A stretch of 64,000 nucleotides of DNA, taken from positions 1,986,501 to 2,050,500 of the forward strand of contig NC_135246.1 of the NCBI RefSeq assembly GCF_947623445.1. Direction: 5' to 3'. This DNA is from Clavelina lepadiformis (taxonomy: Eukaryota > Chordata > Ascidiacea > Aplousobranchia > Clavelinidae). This document shows, piece by piece, positions 36,263 through 48,620 of the stretch; within the stretch, counting starts at the first letter, position 1; each line of letters opens with the position of its first letter. The notes beneath the pieces are model-generated. The model ran no database searches, was not told the origin of the DNA, and worked only from the letters and a program-made list of their open reading frames with translations. The translations under genes were made by a program, and so were the position numbers.

Positions 36263-39200
36263 ATGACTCGGTCAAGAGACTCAAGCGAGGAATCATCGCC
36301 AAGTTTAAGTCAAGCAAAGAATATCCGAACTATGAACGAAATATTTGATGCCACTCAGGTCATTGGGATTTTTAAGATTGTGTTGAAAAGTGGGGGGAAA
36401 AGAGTTTTCAAAAATTTGAAAAGATAGCTTTAAAATTTGCTTATCTCTCCACATAGTTCAAATTTAGCGAAAAGCAAAGTTTTGTGTTTTCAAGCCACTT
36501 TAGAACGCCTTGATATAAAATTTATTTTTACACTTGTACAAAAGCTTGCATTTTTTGTTGATTTCAGCTCGGTGTTCTAAATTCTAAAAGATACTATCAA
36601 GGATTTTTGTTGGTGTTTGTGGTTTTAAAGGTGGCGTATGTTTGACGCCAACATTTTGGGATTCCCCTTTCTTTTCTGACAACTTTACGCATGAAGTGGT
36701 TCCATTTCAGATTCTCATTTTGAATTTTGAAAGGTTCCAAGTTCTAAAGTTGGAAGTTAGCTAGCCTACGCCTAAAACGCCGATGTTTTAGCAAGTTAAG
36801 CTTTAGGGCTGTCACGTCATTTCCACGTCTTGTGGTTGTGGGCTAATTTGCTGTAAATATTGTACCAGACTCAGACTCGGAACACACTTTGTTTTAACGT
36901 TTTTGAAGGGGATTTGCTAAAAGTTAACGACGTCGCAGTCTGCTGACAGTCTAAGATGGTAATTTGTTCAGAGTTTACCAGTATTTATTTTTCATCCCAC
37001 TATATCTAACATATCTTCATGTTATAATTTTTGAACTTTGAGTTGGTTTTGCAAATAAAATACTAAACTCGCCACTGAGCTTGCAATACTGTCTACCGGT
37101 ATTAACCTACCCTGCTGACCTGTGGCTGAATATATAGCCTAGATTACAGCAAACTGGGGCAAATTGAACTACTTTTTAAGGTTTTTAGATCTTAGAAAAT
37201 TCAGAGGTTGTTTAAATACGGTCACCAAAACCTTATTTTAGCATAAAATTGCCCTCTTGGTAAAACACCTTGGACCTACTGGAAAGTACAACAGTTTTCA
37301 AAGAGAAATTATGTTTGCAAACATGCAAATTTCGGTGTGCACGGAAATCTGAATTCTTTGTTTATTTAATATGAATTGGCGTTAAAACAACCAGTTTTTT
37401 TGTTTATTATTTAGATAAATTGGTTTGGTAAGTAAAGTATTCGGCGTACATATTGATGAATCATGTGCGTGCAGGTTCCACACTTTCCACTATGGGCCTT
37501 GGTTAGTTCACTCACTTTGCTCTACGAGTAAAGTGAAATATATTGTATTTTTTGATTAACTTTCACTTTACCACCTGTATAGTCAACGTATGGGGTAATA
37601 TGAACAGCTATCTGCGCTTTTGAAAAGAAACAACCATTTTAATGGCGTAATAATAAAATAATACAAATAAATAAACAAATAAATAAAATAAAAAGCAGGC
37701 TGATAGTTTTGCATTATAATAGCAGTTGTTATTCATCTTGAAACGTCAGTGCTTTGTTACACATCACACAATTCCAATATTTACACTTAAAGATCACATT
37801 CAACACAGAAAAAGACCTCTTCATAACCACAATCACCTGTTAAGCAGTCATCAGTCAGTACAGCACCACTTTTTATCGCAGAGGTTGCAACTACCCACTT
37901 TGCTTGCTTTCTTTTCATATCTTCATTCCAATTTTTCTTGCACCGGTAGCTTAAACCACTATTGTCATTAACCCTGTATCAGAAACAAGTTTCTTTCTGG
38001 GAGTTTTTTATCTGGCTTAATTCACTTCGCGGAGAGTTACTTTAATTGTTTTCGTTTAACTGAATCTTGTTTATAAATTCTCACTGCTCGAAGTCCAACT
38101 ATCTTCTCTAACTTGTGCCATGTCCATGGAATATTCTTTATTTTAGTCTAACTGTTACCGGTATTGCTGAACAGAAGGTTCAAGAGCATTGTTAATACTT
38201 TACCCACGGAGAGCATTATCAGTTACCACGATAACAGTTAAAGCACCATCGAGCATTGAATGTGATCTATACCATTGCAAGGCTGGGCGTTAGCTTCTAC
38301 ACAATCCCAGCGGTTTTATTGCAATCAATTTCTCAAGTCAAGACTAAGGCAAGGCAGATCTTCCCATTCGTATGAACTTGGGAGACCTTTTCTTGTATTA
38401 CTATGTGGTACGTGGTTTACACTGAATCTGAACAGAACCAGACCAATATTTTATCGTATGATACTGGCTTGTGTGATTTTTCCAACTTAATATGAGTATA
38501 GTTAAGAAGCATATTCTGTTAGTCAGTAAATGAGACTGTTTCAGTTTTTGCTGATATGAAAAAGAGCTTTTCACTTACTTTAAATTATATATATATTTTA
38601 CATCATAGGTTAAAACCTATTTTTACTGAATATAATCCCTGATCTGCCGTAAGTGAAGTGAAGGTTTTCTCTTTTGGTACTAGTACAGCATCTTTACCAC
38701 AATCATGGAAATGGTAAGGCAACTATATTTATTTCAGTTACAGCTGCGGCTACTTTTTTAAAAATTGATTATGCACTTTCTGCATAAGAGTTAATTATAT
38801 ATTTAGGTAGTCTTATATACAGTATATACATATTCGTATAAGTTTGCATATGCAATTTATTATATATTAGTTTATTACAATTTATTTAAGACCTAATGTA
38901 TATTTGTTTCTTGCCATAATGACTTTATTTGCCCTTTATCTACCGTATGTATAACAGTCACTGGGTTACTTTTAATCATGTATGAACATATATGTTATAA
39001 CATGTACTGAACACCGATTTTTCGAGTGTTATTTTGTGGATAAGACAACGCTTAAACACTTCAGAGTAGTTCGTTGCAAGTGTTTTTAATGCTAATCTGC
39101 AAAGCACTCCACAATTTAATTTTGAAAATATTGTACTAAGAATTGTCGTTTGATATAGTATTTACACCGGTTATATGTGTGTGGTGCTTTTAGTTCACAG

Positions 39201-42200
39201 TAATTTTTAAGATCATTGGATGGACGTTTTAATTGGCAGCTACTAATTTTTTTAAAAACCATTTTGTGCAAATTCAAATGAAAGATGCCTTTTAATCAAG
39301 TATTTTAATATGGTATCATAATTATTCATTTCATTTCAAATGTTCTTTTTGGCTTTCATGGTTGCAAAATATGTGAAAATGGCTCATTTGTACATGGTGA
39401 ATTGAAAATGTATAGAAAAGCCTATAGTGTGTCATATATACATTGTTAACCTTACTTTCCTATGTAACAGTGGCCACTTAAAAAATCCATAGGTACGACA
39501 GAATAAAATAAATCTAATATATATATATATCATATATAATAAAAAACGTATAATAAAATCCATCCATCCATCCTATAATTTAATTTGCCATAAAGTCAAA
39601 TTCATAAATACGTTATAAAATTCCCAGTTAATAAATCTTGATGTCGCTTTATAAATGTGTTTTCAAGTTTTTTGCACTGTATTTGTAAATGAACAGAGGC
39701 TTATTCTGACGTAACTAACTGTTTTTGATTATATTGCCATTGGCATGATTATGATTAAAGCTGTGAAACCCAAATTACATTCTCATCTCAGAAAGACAAT
39801 TTCACTCAAACAAACCACGTTGCCACATTTTCTGCGTTGAATAAACGATTGATAGCATTCTTACCTTCCAGGTCTAGGTATGATGAACTAACAGTTAATA
39901 AAACCACTGCTAATTAACTTTGAATTCAATGTCTACTGTGTCAAATAAACTACAAGCTTTCGTACATCTTAATTTATAACCAGCAGCATATCAGTGTTAA
40001 CATTTTACACTATTCTGGACAATTTTACTTTTTGGGTTACAAAATATGTGTTTTTTTAGTGATTAATTGATCTTATTTTTGTTTTCCCAATAAAGGTATC
40101 GGCAATTAAAAGTGTCTAAAAATTGCTAAACTTTGCCATGATTTGATTTTGATTTTGACTATGTTATGTATGTTCATACCTAAACAACTTAACAAAGTAT
40201 TTAAACATTAACCTATCAATCCTGAATTTTTTACAATATTATCCATTTTTGTCAAGTTCAACACCAATGAGACTGAGGCACAACAAAGAACATCTGGAGA
40301 ATCTCACTGCCCTGATGGTGAACTTGAACCTGAACTAAAAGCAGAAGATATAAACTTTGAAGTGTTTTTAAAAGGTTAAAATTTGTTCACATGGCAATTG
40401 CTTTTGCATCAAAGTTTTGTAATCAAGTCGATATGAAGGAAAGTTTCATTTGAAAATGTTATGCAATCTTAACAGCAATAATGTTTGCTGTAAACTAAAT
40501 GTTTGTTGCAAATAACGAGCTATCTTGTTTATAAATCTTTACAGAGGCTGCCCTTGCAGTTACTGCTTATGCTTCTGATGCTTGGAGTCCAATTTTCAGG
40601 TGATTCTGTGCTTTAACTTGACTGGACTTGGTAATAGCGTACTGCAACAGTGCATAATTATTTGAATTATCAAAATATTTGAACATCCTGGAGTGGATTT
40701 TATAGTTGAAAAAATGCTTTCATAATCTCCATTATAACTCAGCAACACTTTATGTGGCCAATGGCAATAATTAATCAAAGTAGAAATCTCTGAGTTTTTT
40801 TGGATGTGGAAATGAATTTTTGACCGAAGCTATAAAAGGGCTATGTTTTTACTCACTTTTATAATTGCTTTTCAGCCAAAGTTTAGATTATGAAAACTTT
40901 CTTTTGGAACGATTTGATGCATTATTGGATGAACTGCTTCAGCAAGAAGAAGGTAAGTTTTGATTAGATAGTTATTGTCCAGAAACTTACCATAAATAAT
41001 CCTGTTACAGAAAACAATGTTACAAGACATATAAGTAAATGACAGATTGGTATTGCACAAGTTTTTGTGTATTTTAACAGTTTCTTGCCATCTCAAGCAA
41101 GTTAAGCTTGAAGTCATAGCTTGTTATTTTTTTGGTTTGGTTTTGCTTGTAATAGTTTCCACAAAAGGTTTTAATTAAACAGAGATACATTGGGCAGTCA
41201 CCTAAAGCATTGCATTGATTTGCAAACGTTTGCATTGATTTGCTCTGTAAATCATTTTTTTACATTTTTATCAACTTGCATTAAATTCTGGATGGTTGAG
41301 GCTGGTTGCTTGCTTGAGCCGTAGAAACACTTTCCTAACGATACAACAACAACGTGGTCTTGCTCGCACCTGAAAATCTTCACTGAGACCACTGCAGAAG
41401 AGAAAGCATTGTTAATACTTTACCCAAGGGCTTTACAACAACAATGTAGCACCTAAACTCGGCTCTAATGATTGCAAATTTAGGTTCTAGTCACTATTCT
41501 GCGAGCCGACATGCAAGTTGATTGGTGTGATTGGTTGGTGACTATCCACTTTTTTGTCAAATGAATACCTATGGTGGTTGTACTTTAATCCAACAATTAA
41601 AAGGACTTCATTATCAACTCTCATAAATTGAACCTATCTGATATTTGATATGGAAAACATACTGGTAGTGGCGGTGCCATCAGTTGTTCTTATTTGGGAC
41701 CAATTATTATATTCTAAAAATTTCCAACATTGTTACAATGACCTTTAGTTATTAGCAGTTTCAGTCCAGTGTTATAATTAATCGTGTTTTTTGATAACTT
41801 AACTTTACTTCAGTCAAAAGTCCTAAATGACTTGAGTCAAAGTTCAGGATTACTCGAGTCACGTTATGACAATTGTAAGGACTCAAAAGGACCTTTTATT
41901 TAACAAAATTGGAGCATTTTCAAAAAAATTAAATTTTAAATTAAATTAAAAAAAATTGTTCAAAATCTCTTGGTAAGATCAACCAGAATAGTTTGTAGAC
42001 AGTTATAACCTTATAGTGATCAATGTAACGCAACATGTATTGTGACATCATAGTAGTTTTTACGTTGAAAGGTATTGACTCGACTTGACTTGAGTCACAA
42101 TTTAAATTGACTCGAGTCAGAAAAAAATGACTTGGTTACAACCCTGTTTCAGTCTTAGCTTAAATAATTAAGATGTCGGAATTGGTTATAATTATTTGAC

Positions 42201-42289
42201 ATTTACTAACTCTAGCCTTGAAAGCGATCAAGAGTGAAATGTTGGAGAAGCTGAAGGTTGTCTCGCGAAGTTTGCAGCAAAAAGATTAA
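36263..42289 (+). CDS. Small coiled-coil protein, unrecognised
   Basis: Four exons agree in phase: 40257-40374, 40545-40599, 40876-40952 and 42216-42289 (stop TAA). AATAAA lies at 42487-42492. They encode an acidic stretch, then EAALAVTAYASDAWSPIF, SLDYENFLLERFDALLDELL and a Lys-rich helical end (EMLEKLKVVSRSLQQKD). A plausible first exon, 36263-36358, begins MTRSRDSSEESSPSLSQAK and ends in phase 0, which fits the next exon. It is 3.9 kb away and intermediate exons may be missed. Joined directly, the product is about 140 residues. I do not recognise the family; a small structural or complex subunit is possible. A hAT element sits in the last intron. Confidence 0.55.
36359..40256. other. Long presumed first intron or intergenic stretch
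   Basis: AT-rich, with AT and ATCC microsatellites at about 39520-39575. A run of about 21 bases at about 38190 (GCATTGTTAATACTTTACCC) recurs at about 41405, so it is part of a dispersed repeat. No further exon could be confirmed. Confidence 0.4.
41767..42146. mobile_element. Non-autonomous hAT element (same family as 13531-13934)
   Basis: The ends are CAGTGTTATAA... and ...GGTTACAACCCTG, with a perfect 8-bp duplication TTTCAGTC at 41759-41766 and 42147-42154. The interior has the same GACTCGAGTC motifs as the 13.5-kb copy. It is inserted in the last intron of the small coiled-coil gene. Confidence 0.88.
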
Positions 42290-42486
42290 AACTTGATCAA
42301 CTTTGCAAAGATGACAGATTTTGACATCAATTGTTCTTTCAGTTATTTCAGTTTGAAGGTTACTGAGTTAGTCGATCAGTAAATATGAGCTGACAAATTT
42401 GAAGTTTATATCTGATTTTGTTATTTGATGTGATTTTATACACAAGACGTTTATCGAAAGCACACACAGCATGAAGTGTTCTCACA

Positions 42487-42492
42487 AATAAA
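42487..42492 (+). terminator. Poly(A) signal AATAAA
   Basis: About 200 bases beyond the TAA at 42287-42289 of the small coiled-coil gene, in the expected orientation. Confidence 0.5.
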
Positions 42493-43310
42493 GTTTTACT
42501 ATGAACAAACTTAATACCAAGAGACCAGTGAAAGCCTTTGTGAGTGTTCTTTGTTTACCTGAAAAACATAGCACTGGTATTGGATTACCGCTGTTGGATG
42601 GAAGTTGTATTCTTATTTCGAGTAAGCCTAGATGAGAATTGGCTGCTTAATAAAGCGGTGCAGTTTTGTTGTGAATAGATCAGAAGTAGGCACATCGCAA
42701 CTATTTCGAGTTCAACTCAGCTATTTTAAGGTTTATTAGCAAAGAATACAGCTGTACTTTACCGAAATGGCTTCTACAGTATTACCGTGTTATGCAAAAC
42801 TACTGTCGGAAATATCCAACATATGGTAACAACCTTGTAACCTATGGTAACCTGGTAACAACAACAACAACAACAACAAAAGTTAATTGTCTAGTATATA
42901 ACTGAAATTCAATTTGTCTGTGAATTTAAGAGTAGTCTTAAATGTAGTCTATTAGAACAAAGACTGCAAGAATAGTTGTTTGTGTTTATAGTTTTTAAAG
43001 TATCTACGCCACAGTTTTAAGATTTTTGTCTATTTGGGTCGTTTAAAACTAAACTAGGCTTTTCATATTAACCCAAATTGTCCCGGTCAGTGAATGGATA
43101 GATGTAGATGCAAGAAATTAGTAATTTTCTCTGTCGTTGAATTAGCCATTACCGTTCATTTGGTAGAGATAAATAGTAGTAATATATTCACAAAACCTTT
43201 TAGTTTAGCGTTTATATTAAATATTTACAATTATAGTAAATAGCTTTTGCATCAACAGTAACCTATTCCATATTTGGCAGTGTAGGTAGTAGGCAGCTTG
43301 TCCAGCTAAA
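42493..43310. other. Single-copy upstream region of the cassette array
   Basis: Contains an (AAC)n run at about 42857-42880 and the presumed promoter of the first exon at 43311. No strong TATA element. This stretch is not repeated in front of the later cassettes. Confidence 0.5.
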
Positions 43311-46300
43311 ATGAGTGAAATAGAGATTCAAGTACAGGCGCAGGAATTCATTTATAGGCAGACTTTACGCAAAGAAAAGCCTAAAGCCGGTAGGCATGCC
43401 TTGGAAGAAGTAGGAAGGTCACTGAACGCGATTGCACAGCGCCGAAGACAATATTTTTTAGACTATAAAGAGTGCAACACCATTAAATGTGTGCGTCACT
43501 GGTACGCCTGGGAGACAAAGGTAATCTCATGACACTTATATTATTTATAAGCTTTAGAGCTAGGCTGAGCTGATATCCTGATGTCTTCCACTTTTTCTAA
43601 ACAGACTTCCCTCAAAATATGGACTGTATAGTTTTGAATGACAAAACTAAACCGAAATAAAAAGGCTGGCAGGCTGCCGCTATTTCACAGAAAAAAGTCG
43701 TGCGTTCGAAGTTATGATCTCTGCAGTGACTATTTCACCATATGTAGGTCACGCAACCTGTTCTTAAAGAAAAGTGGTTAGGTTAAGGAGGCCATGCGAA
43801 AAGTCAGTTGGACATGTTCCCCCAACTTTTCGACAATAATCATAGTTTATCACAATTGGAACTCTATTCTGTAACTGCTAATGCATATCACTCCTAGTTT
43901 GTCCCCTCCAAAGTTTTCCAGCAAACTAGGTCCCTGAAAGTTAGTACAAATCTTTTATGCAGAATTTGGTCAACAACGTTAGTTTGGATTTTCTTCATAT
44001 TTTCTATACGCATGATTCTACCGAACGCTTAAAGTCATGTTACTGTCTTTGAATTTGAAAACTATGTAGGCTTTGTGTTAAAATGCATTGCTCACGTGTT
44101 TTTGCAGAGGAACTTAGAAACCAACACAAACGAAGCGAGAACAGAAAATGCAGCGACACGAGGAGTAAAAATGTTTCTGCACAGAGTTGAATTTTACGGG
44201 ACTCTATTAACGCGCTTCATCGAATACGTGCTGCATCCGTTGAAGACAAAGTTTTCCACTTCCGGAAATGAAAATCCGGAATTCGAAGCTGTAAAGGAGA
44301 AAATGCAACAGTTAAAGGTAGGATTTTATTCACGCGTGCATGGGATTTCGCAAATACGATGCTGGTATCTTTAAAAAACTCGCAATCTCTCTGTTGTCAA
44401 AGTGCTTTGTGCTGTTATTTTTGAAATTATAGAAAAAAGTTTGTAATAATAAAAGTTTTACAGTATATTTAAGTTATAAAAAGAATTTAACTTGAGACTG
44501 GCAGAACAGAACAGATAGAAATTCAACGCTGCTGGATTTTGCAGACAAAGTGTGAAAGTTTGCTCAGTGACGCATCTGTGATCATTCTGGATAACGTGAA
44601 CCATTCGGACGCAGAAAAAAGATTTCCGGTCATCTCTGTTATTCCGCGAGTGCACGAGCTTTTAAGTAAAATGGTCATGACGTCATTTCAGTGGAGGTTG
44701 CACGCCAGGTAATTTTTCACAAACTAAAACTAGATTACAGCTAGGCTGTCATATTTCTATGTCTTCCAGATACGAACAACAATTTGAAGAAATTGCTCAG
44801 AAGCGCGCTCTTGCGGAATCGGAAGGGGACTTGAATGACAAAAGATCTTTATTGCGAAATTTTGATCACGGAATAAGGTTTGCAGCGGCGTTGCCAATAA
44901 CACTTTGCATAGAGAAAAAATTTGATTGCTATGAAAGATTCTTATATAAATCCCATTTTTAAAAAATAAAAGAAAAACTCAGCGTAGTCACGAGTCACTG
45001 GAGGAAGAGATCGCAGAGAGACAGCAGGCTTTGTCAACCAGCAACTTTGCTCAAGTTTACGAACAATGCATCGATCAAATCGAGCGGGTTCAAGGCGCGT
45101 TGGAGCAATGCAAATCGACCATCCAAAGCAATGACTCGACGATTAAAGCGTATGCCGCATAATTGCACAGTCATGTTTTTTAAATTATTCGAAAATCCAG
45201 CAAAATACACTTTTTATCTCAGAGTGCAAGAAACGTTTGGAAAATACAAGATTATCGGTCCCAAAAGGAAACACAAACTAGAGTCGAGTATTGTCAAACG
45301 TACGAAGAAGGTCGAAGAACTTGCTAAAATACAAGCAGAGCTGGAACGTCTTGAGGTAAAAAATTTTCAGTAGCAGCATTATATGGTACATCAATCGCTA
45401 TCCATCCATTACCGCTATCGTATCCATCCGTAAAACGCTATCCATTGTTAAGTCTACATGTACCTCTATCTATGTACCTCTATTCTAATGCCAAGGAGCA
45501 CAAAGCTAAACTAGATGAAGAGGAAGTAAGCTGGATGAGAGGAGGGTACGAGAACGCAGTAAACGTCATAAATACTTTGAAAGAGCAATCCCAAACCCTC
45601 GTTGACAATTTAAAAGAACTTGAGCAACAAAAAGACGATTTAAAATCATCCTACGAACAATCAGTAGAAGAGGTAAAATATTGGACAAATTATATTAGGC
45701 AAGTTTTTGGAAGCAGGAAAAGAAAAAAACCAAATAGACCTTAAACTTATGCACATTCGTAACAAACGTTTGCTTTAAACATGCATGAAAATTTTTTAGC
45801 TGTTCCCTTCCTGCTTCGAATTACATGTCGATCTAAGTATTACCGAAGGTTACCTTTTATTTCGGTTACTTTTACTACTTTTTAGAAATAGGTTCAATAG
45901 CTGCTCTGATCTTTATAACTGCAAATTGCTAAATCATAAACGCGATTAAAAATGAAAATAACTTTACAGTAAAATTAAGACTTCACAAGGCGCCGAACGA
46001 TTTACGCTTAATTTCAGGTGTTAAAGTTAAGCATGGATTATGAGCAAGTAAACCACAAATATGAATACGAGAAAAGACTGGCTGCGGTGGTTGCCAAAAC
46101 GATTTGGAACAACAACGCCGACATATACACCACCGTGCGGCCAAATAAAGTAAACTAATTTTTACTCAATTTAAACTCATATTAAAGCAATACCTCTATA
46201 AATGCTGTCAGAGATATTTTCTTTGCCGTTTGAATTTGTTTTTATTAACCGACTACGCTCACTTTAAATATTTCCTGTATCTTTTTACTGTCTTTACCTT

Positions 46301-47393
46301 GTCAATTCCAACAGCGTTTCGTGCGGAAGATTTCATATTTCACGAATTTGTCTAATTACTGTAAATTGTGATTGCCTGTAACCAATAATCCGCATAGACA
46401 ATCAACTGTAGCTTCCACCAAGTTTATTTAATGAATATTTGTAAATATCAACTCTGTGATGTTAAAATCTTGCAGATCACTACCATTAGAATGGAAACCG
46501 AAGGTGCTTACCCCATGCTGCAACCCAAAGGGGTCGCGTTGGTCATTCACAACGATTGGGCGACCAAGTCGGAAAAAGCTAACAAGCTGGTTCACGATAA
46601 AGTTGACAAAAACTTTGCAAAGTCGCTCAATGTTCTTTTGGTACAGTGCGGTTATTACGTCATCCAAAGAAAAGACCTGACAACCGGAGAGATCCAGCAC
46701 CACATGATTGGACTGTCTGACCAGTACCACGGTTACCAGGGCGACCACAGCTCGTTGCTTGCCGTTATCGTTGCCCAGTCCAACGAGCGCGGCCAAATCC
46801 TTGACGACATCGGCAAAGCATTATCAGCGAAGGACTTGCTGGACCACTTTTCACAGAGTAGATGCCCGGCGCTAATCGGCAAGCCTAAAGTTTTTCTGCT
46901 TTTCCTGCGCGTGTCTGTTCGCGACCCGGTCCTACCGCGTGTCAACCAGTTAAAAGTGGTCGAAACCAGAAAGAAGCAGTCCTCGGCAAGCCTGGATGCG
47001 CCCACTTACTTCGAACCAGAAGCACTGAATACTGAAAGTGACTTCCTCGTCGTACGAGTTATGTACGAGGACGATTTTGACCAGGACGGAAAGCCGACCT
47101 TTGGTGGAGGCAAAACGACGCAGTCGGAAGACATTCCATGGTTCGTCTCATCTTTTGTTACAAAGATGTCCGAGCAGGCCGGGGATAAAGACTTCTTGAC
47201 AATCTTGAAGAACATAAAACGACATTACATGGAACGCGTCTCGCTTTCCGTCACTTCAACTTTATCGGAAAGTAAGGCGTCTGTTGCGTCACGTGCCACT
47301 ACGACCTTCAAGTTGTCTGACAGCAACGGTCACGTGAACATGTTTATTGACAGTTCTTTGAAAAAGCCTTTGTACCTCATGCCAGGGCTGTAA
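43311..47393 (+). CDS. Coiled-coil pseudo-caspase, copy 1 (complete)
   Basis: Nine exons: 43311-43520, 44108-44317, 44545-44708, 44770-44877, 44988-45149, 45223-45355, 45496-45672, 46018-46149 and 46476-47393. All phases agree, giving 737 residues. Residues 1-432 are mostly charged, helical and coiled coil. Residues 433-737, nearly all in the last exon, form a caspase (C14) fold: GVALVIHND start, RKDLT, DHSSLLAVIV, CPALIGKPKVFLLF, then a p10-like part with DIPWFVSSF and a KKPLYL end. The catalytic His motif SHG is replaced by QSNERG and the QACRG Cys motif by FLRVS. It should therefore be proteolytically dead and act as a scaffold or decoy, as c-FLIP does (inference). No DED or CARD is present. 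ATTAAA lies at 47606. Confidence 0.85.
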
Positions 47394-48275
47394 GATATTT
47401 TCTTGTTGTATTGAAGCGAGACGCAAACAGCATAGTAGAATGCATTTTGTGCACGAGGCCTTATTTTACATGTAACCCTAACACATAATTTCTTGTACAA
47501 GTCTGTGAGACGGGGAGATTAACGACTGTTTCTAACTAAAACGGAACCGGATATCAAGAAGCTTATGAAATTGCACCAAGCTCATCCTTCACACTAGAGA
47601 TTAGAATTAAACAAACATTAAGTAGCAGTTGTAATTCGTGTTGATTTGTATGTTACACGTTTGTACACGTTTCGTTTTTAAAGAAAGATGGTGCGTCCAC
47701 CCTGTGTGTGAATCAAATGTAACAAAAAACGTTTATGACGTAACAATAGCTTTGACTTGAATGGTGGATGGTGTAATACTGCCTGCTATCTAGTTTTGAT
47801 GCCAGGAGCTAGGCTTGTAAACGTTTAATTTATTTGCTTATCGATGTAGGTAAAAGAAAAGCGATTACCCGGTTTGAAAGAGGAATGTCCTGCCGCGTCA
47901 GAAATGTTTTAATTGTCAAAATTGACCCATCTTACATCGAGTAATTGTAAAAATTTCAGCCTAAGTTTAGTGCTGGTTTTGCAAGTGTGCATGTGCTTTT
48001 TTCCTCGCTTCTCGAATGAATAGTAAATTCGTTGTTACTTTTCTGTTCAATGGGCGTTTGATAGTCAGTAAGATGTCCAGGGTGGCAATATCGGAAAAAA
48101 GTTTGGCAAACACTACTTTACACTCAGCAACCCCATAACAACAACAAAAAATCACAAATTAACATCACATGCGCACTGGACCGGAGCCATTTATACTTTT
48201 TCTATAGTGACGTCCAGCATGCGACATTCGTCACAATCGCGCTTGTTGCCGTTTTAAAACTGCTCAAAACAGGCC
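47394..48275. other. Cassette 1 downstream region and spacer
   Basis: 3' UTR-like sequence with ATTAAA at 47606, then a spacer repeated after cassettes 2 and 3. The spacer ends with TATAC...CTATAGTGACGTCC near 48195-48215, which could be a TATA/CRE-like core in front of the next cassette. No in-frame first exon equivalent to 43311-43520 is present. Confidence 0.5.
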
Positions 48276-48620
48276 CTTAAAGAAAAGTGGTTAGGTTAGG
48301 GAGGCCATGCGAAAAGTCAGTTGGACATGTTCCCGCAACTTTTCGACAATAATCATAGTTTATCACAATTGGAACTGTATTCTGTAACTGCTAATGCATA
48401 TCACTCCTAGTTTGTCCCCTCCAAAGTTTTCCAGCAAACTAGGTCCCTGAAAGTTAGTACAAATCTTTTATGCAGAATTTGGTCAACAACGTTAGTTTGG
48501 ATTTTCTTCATATTTTCTATACGCATGATTCTACCGCACACTTGAAGTCATGTTACTGTCTTTGAATTTGAAAACTATGTAGGCTTTGTGTTAAAATGCA
48601 TTGATCACGTGTTTTTGCAG

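Noticed and set aside
37726..37971. His/Cys-rich 81-codon frame suggesting a zinc finger
   Set aside because: Spacing does not fit C2H2 or other finger types and no exon boundaries are convincing.
46428..46796. 122-codon minus-strand open frame inside each caspase-like exon (also at 50943, 55458, 59949)
   Set aside because: Exact antisense shadow of a strongly coding exon, with no splice sites or independent conservation.
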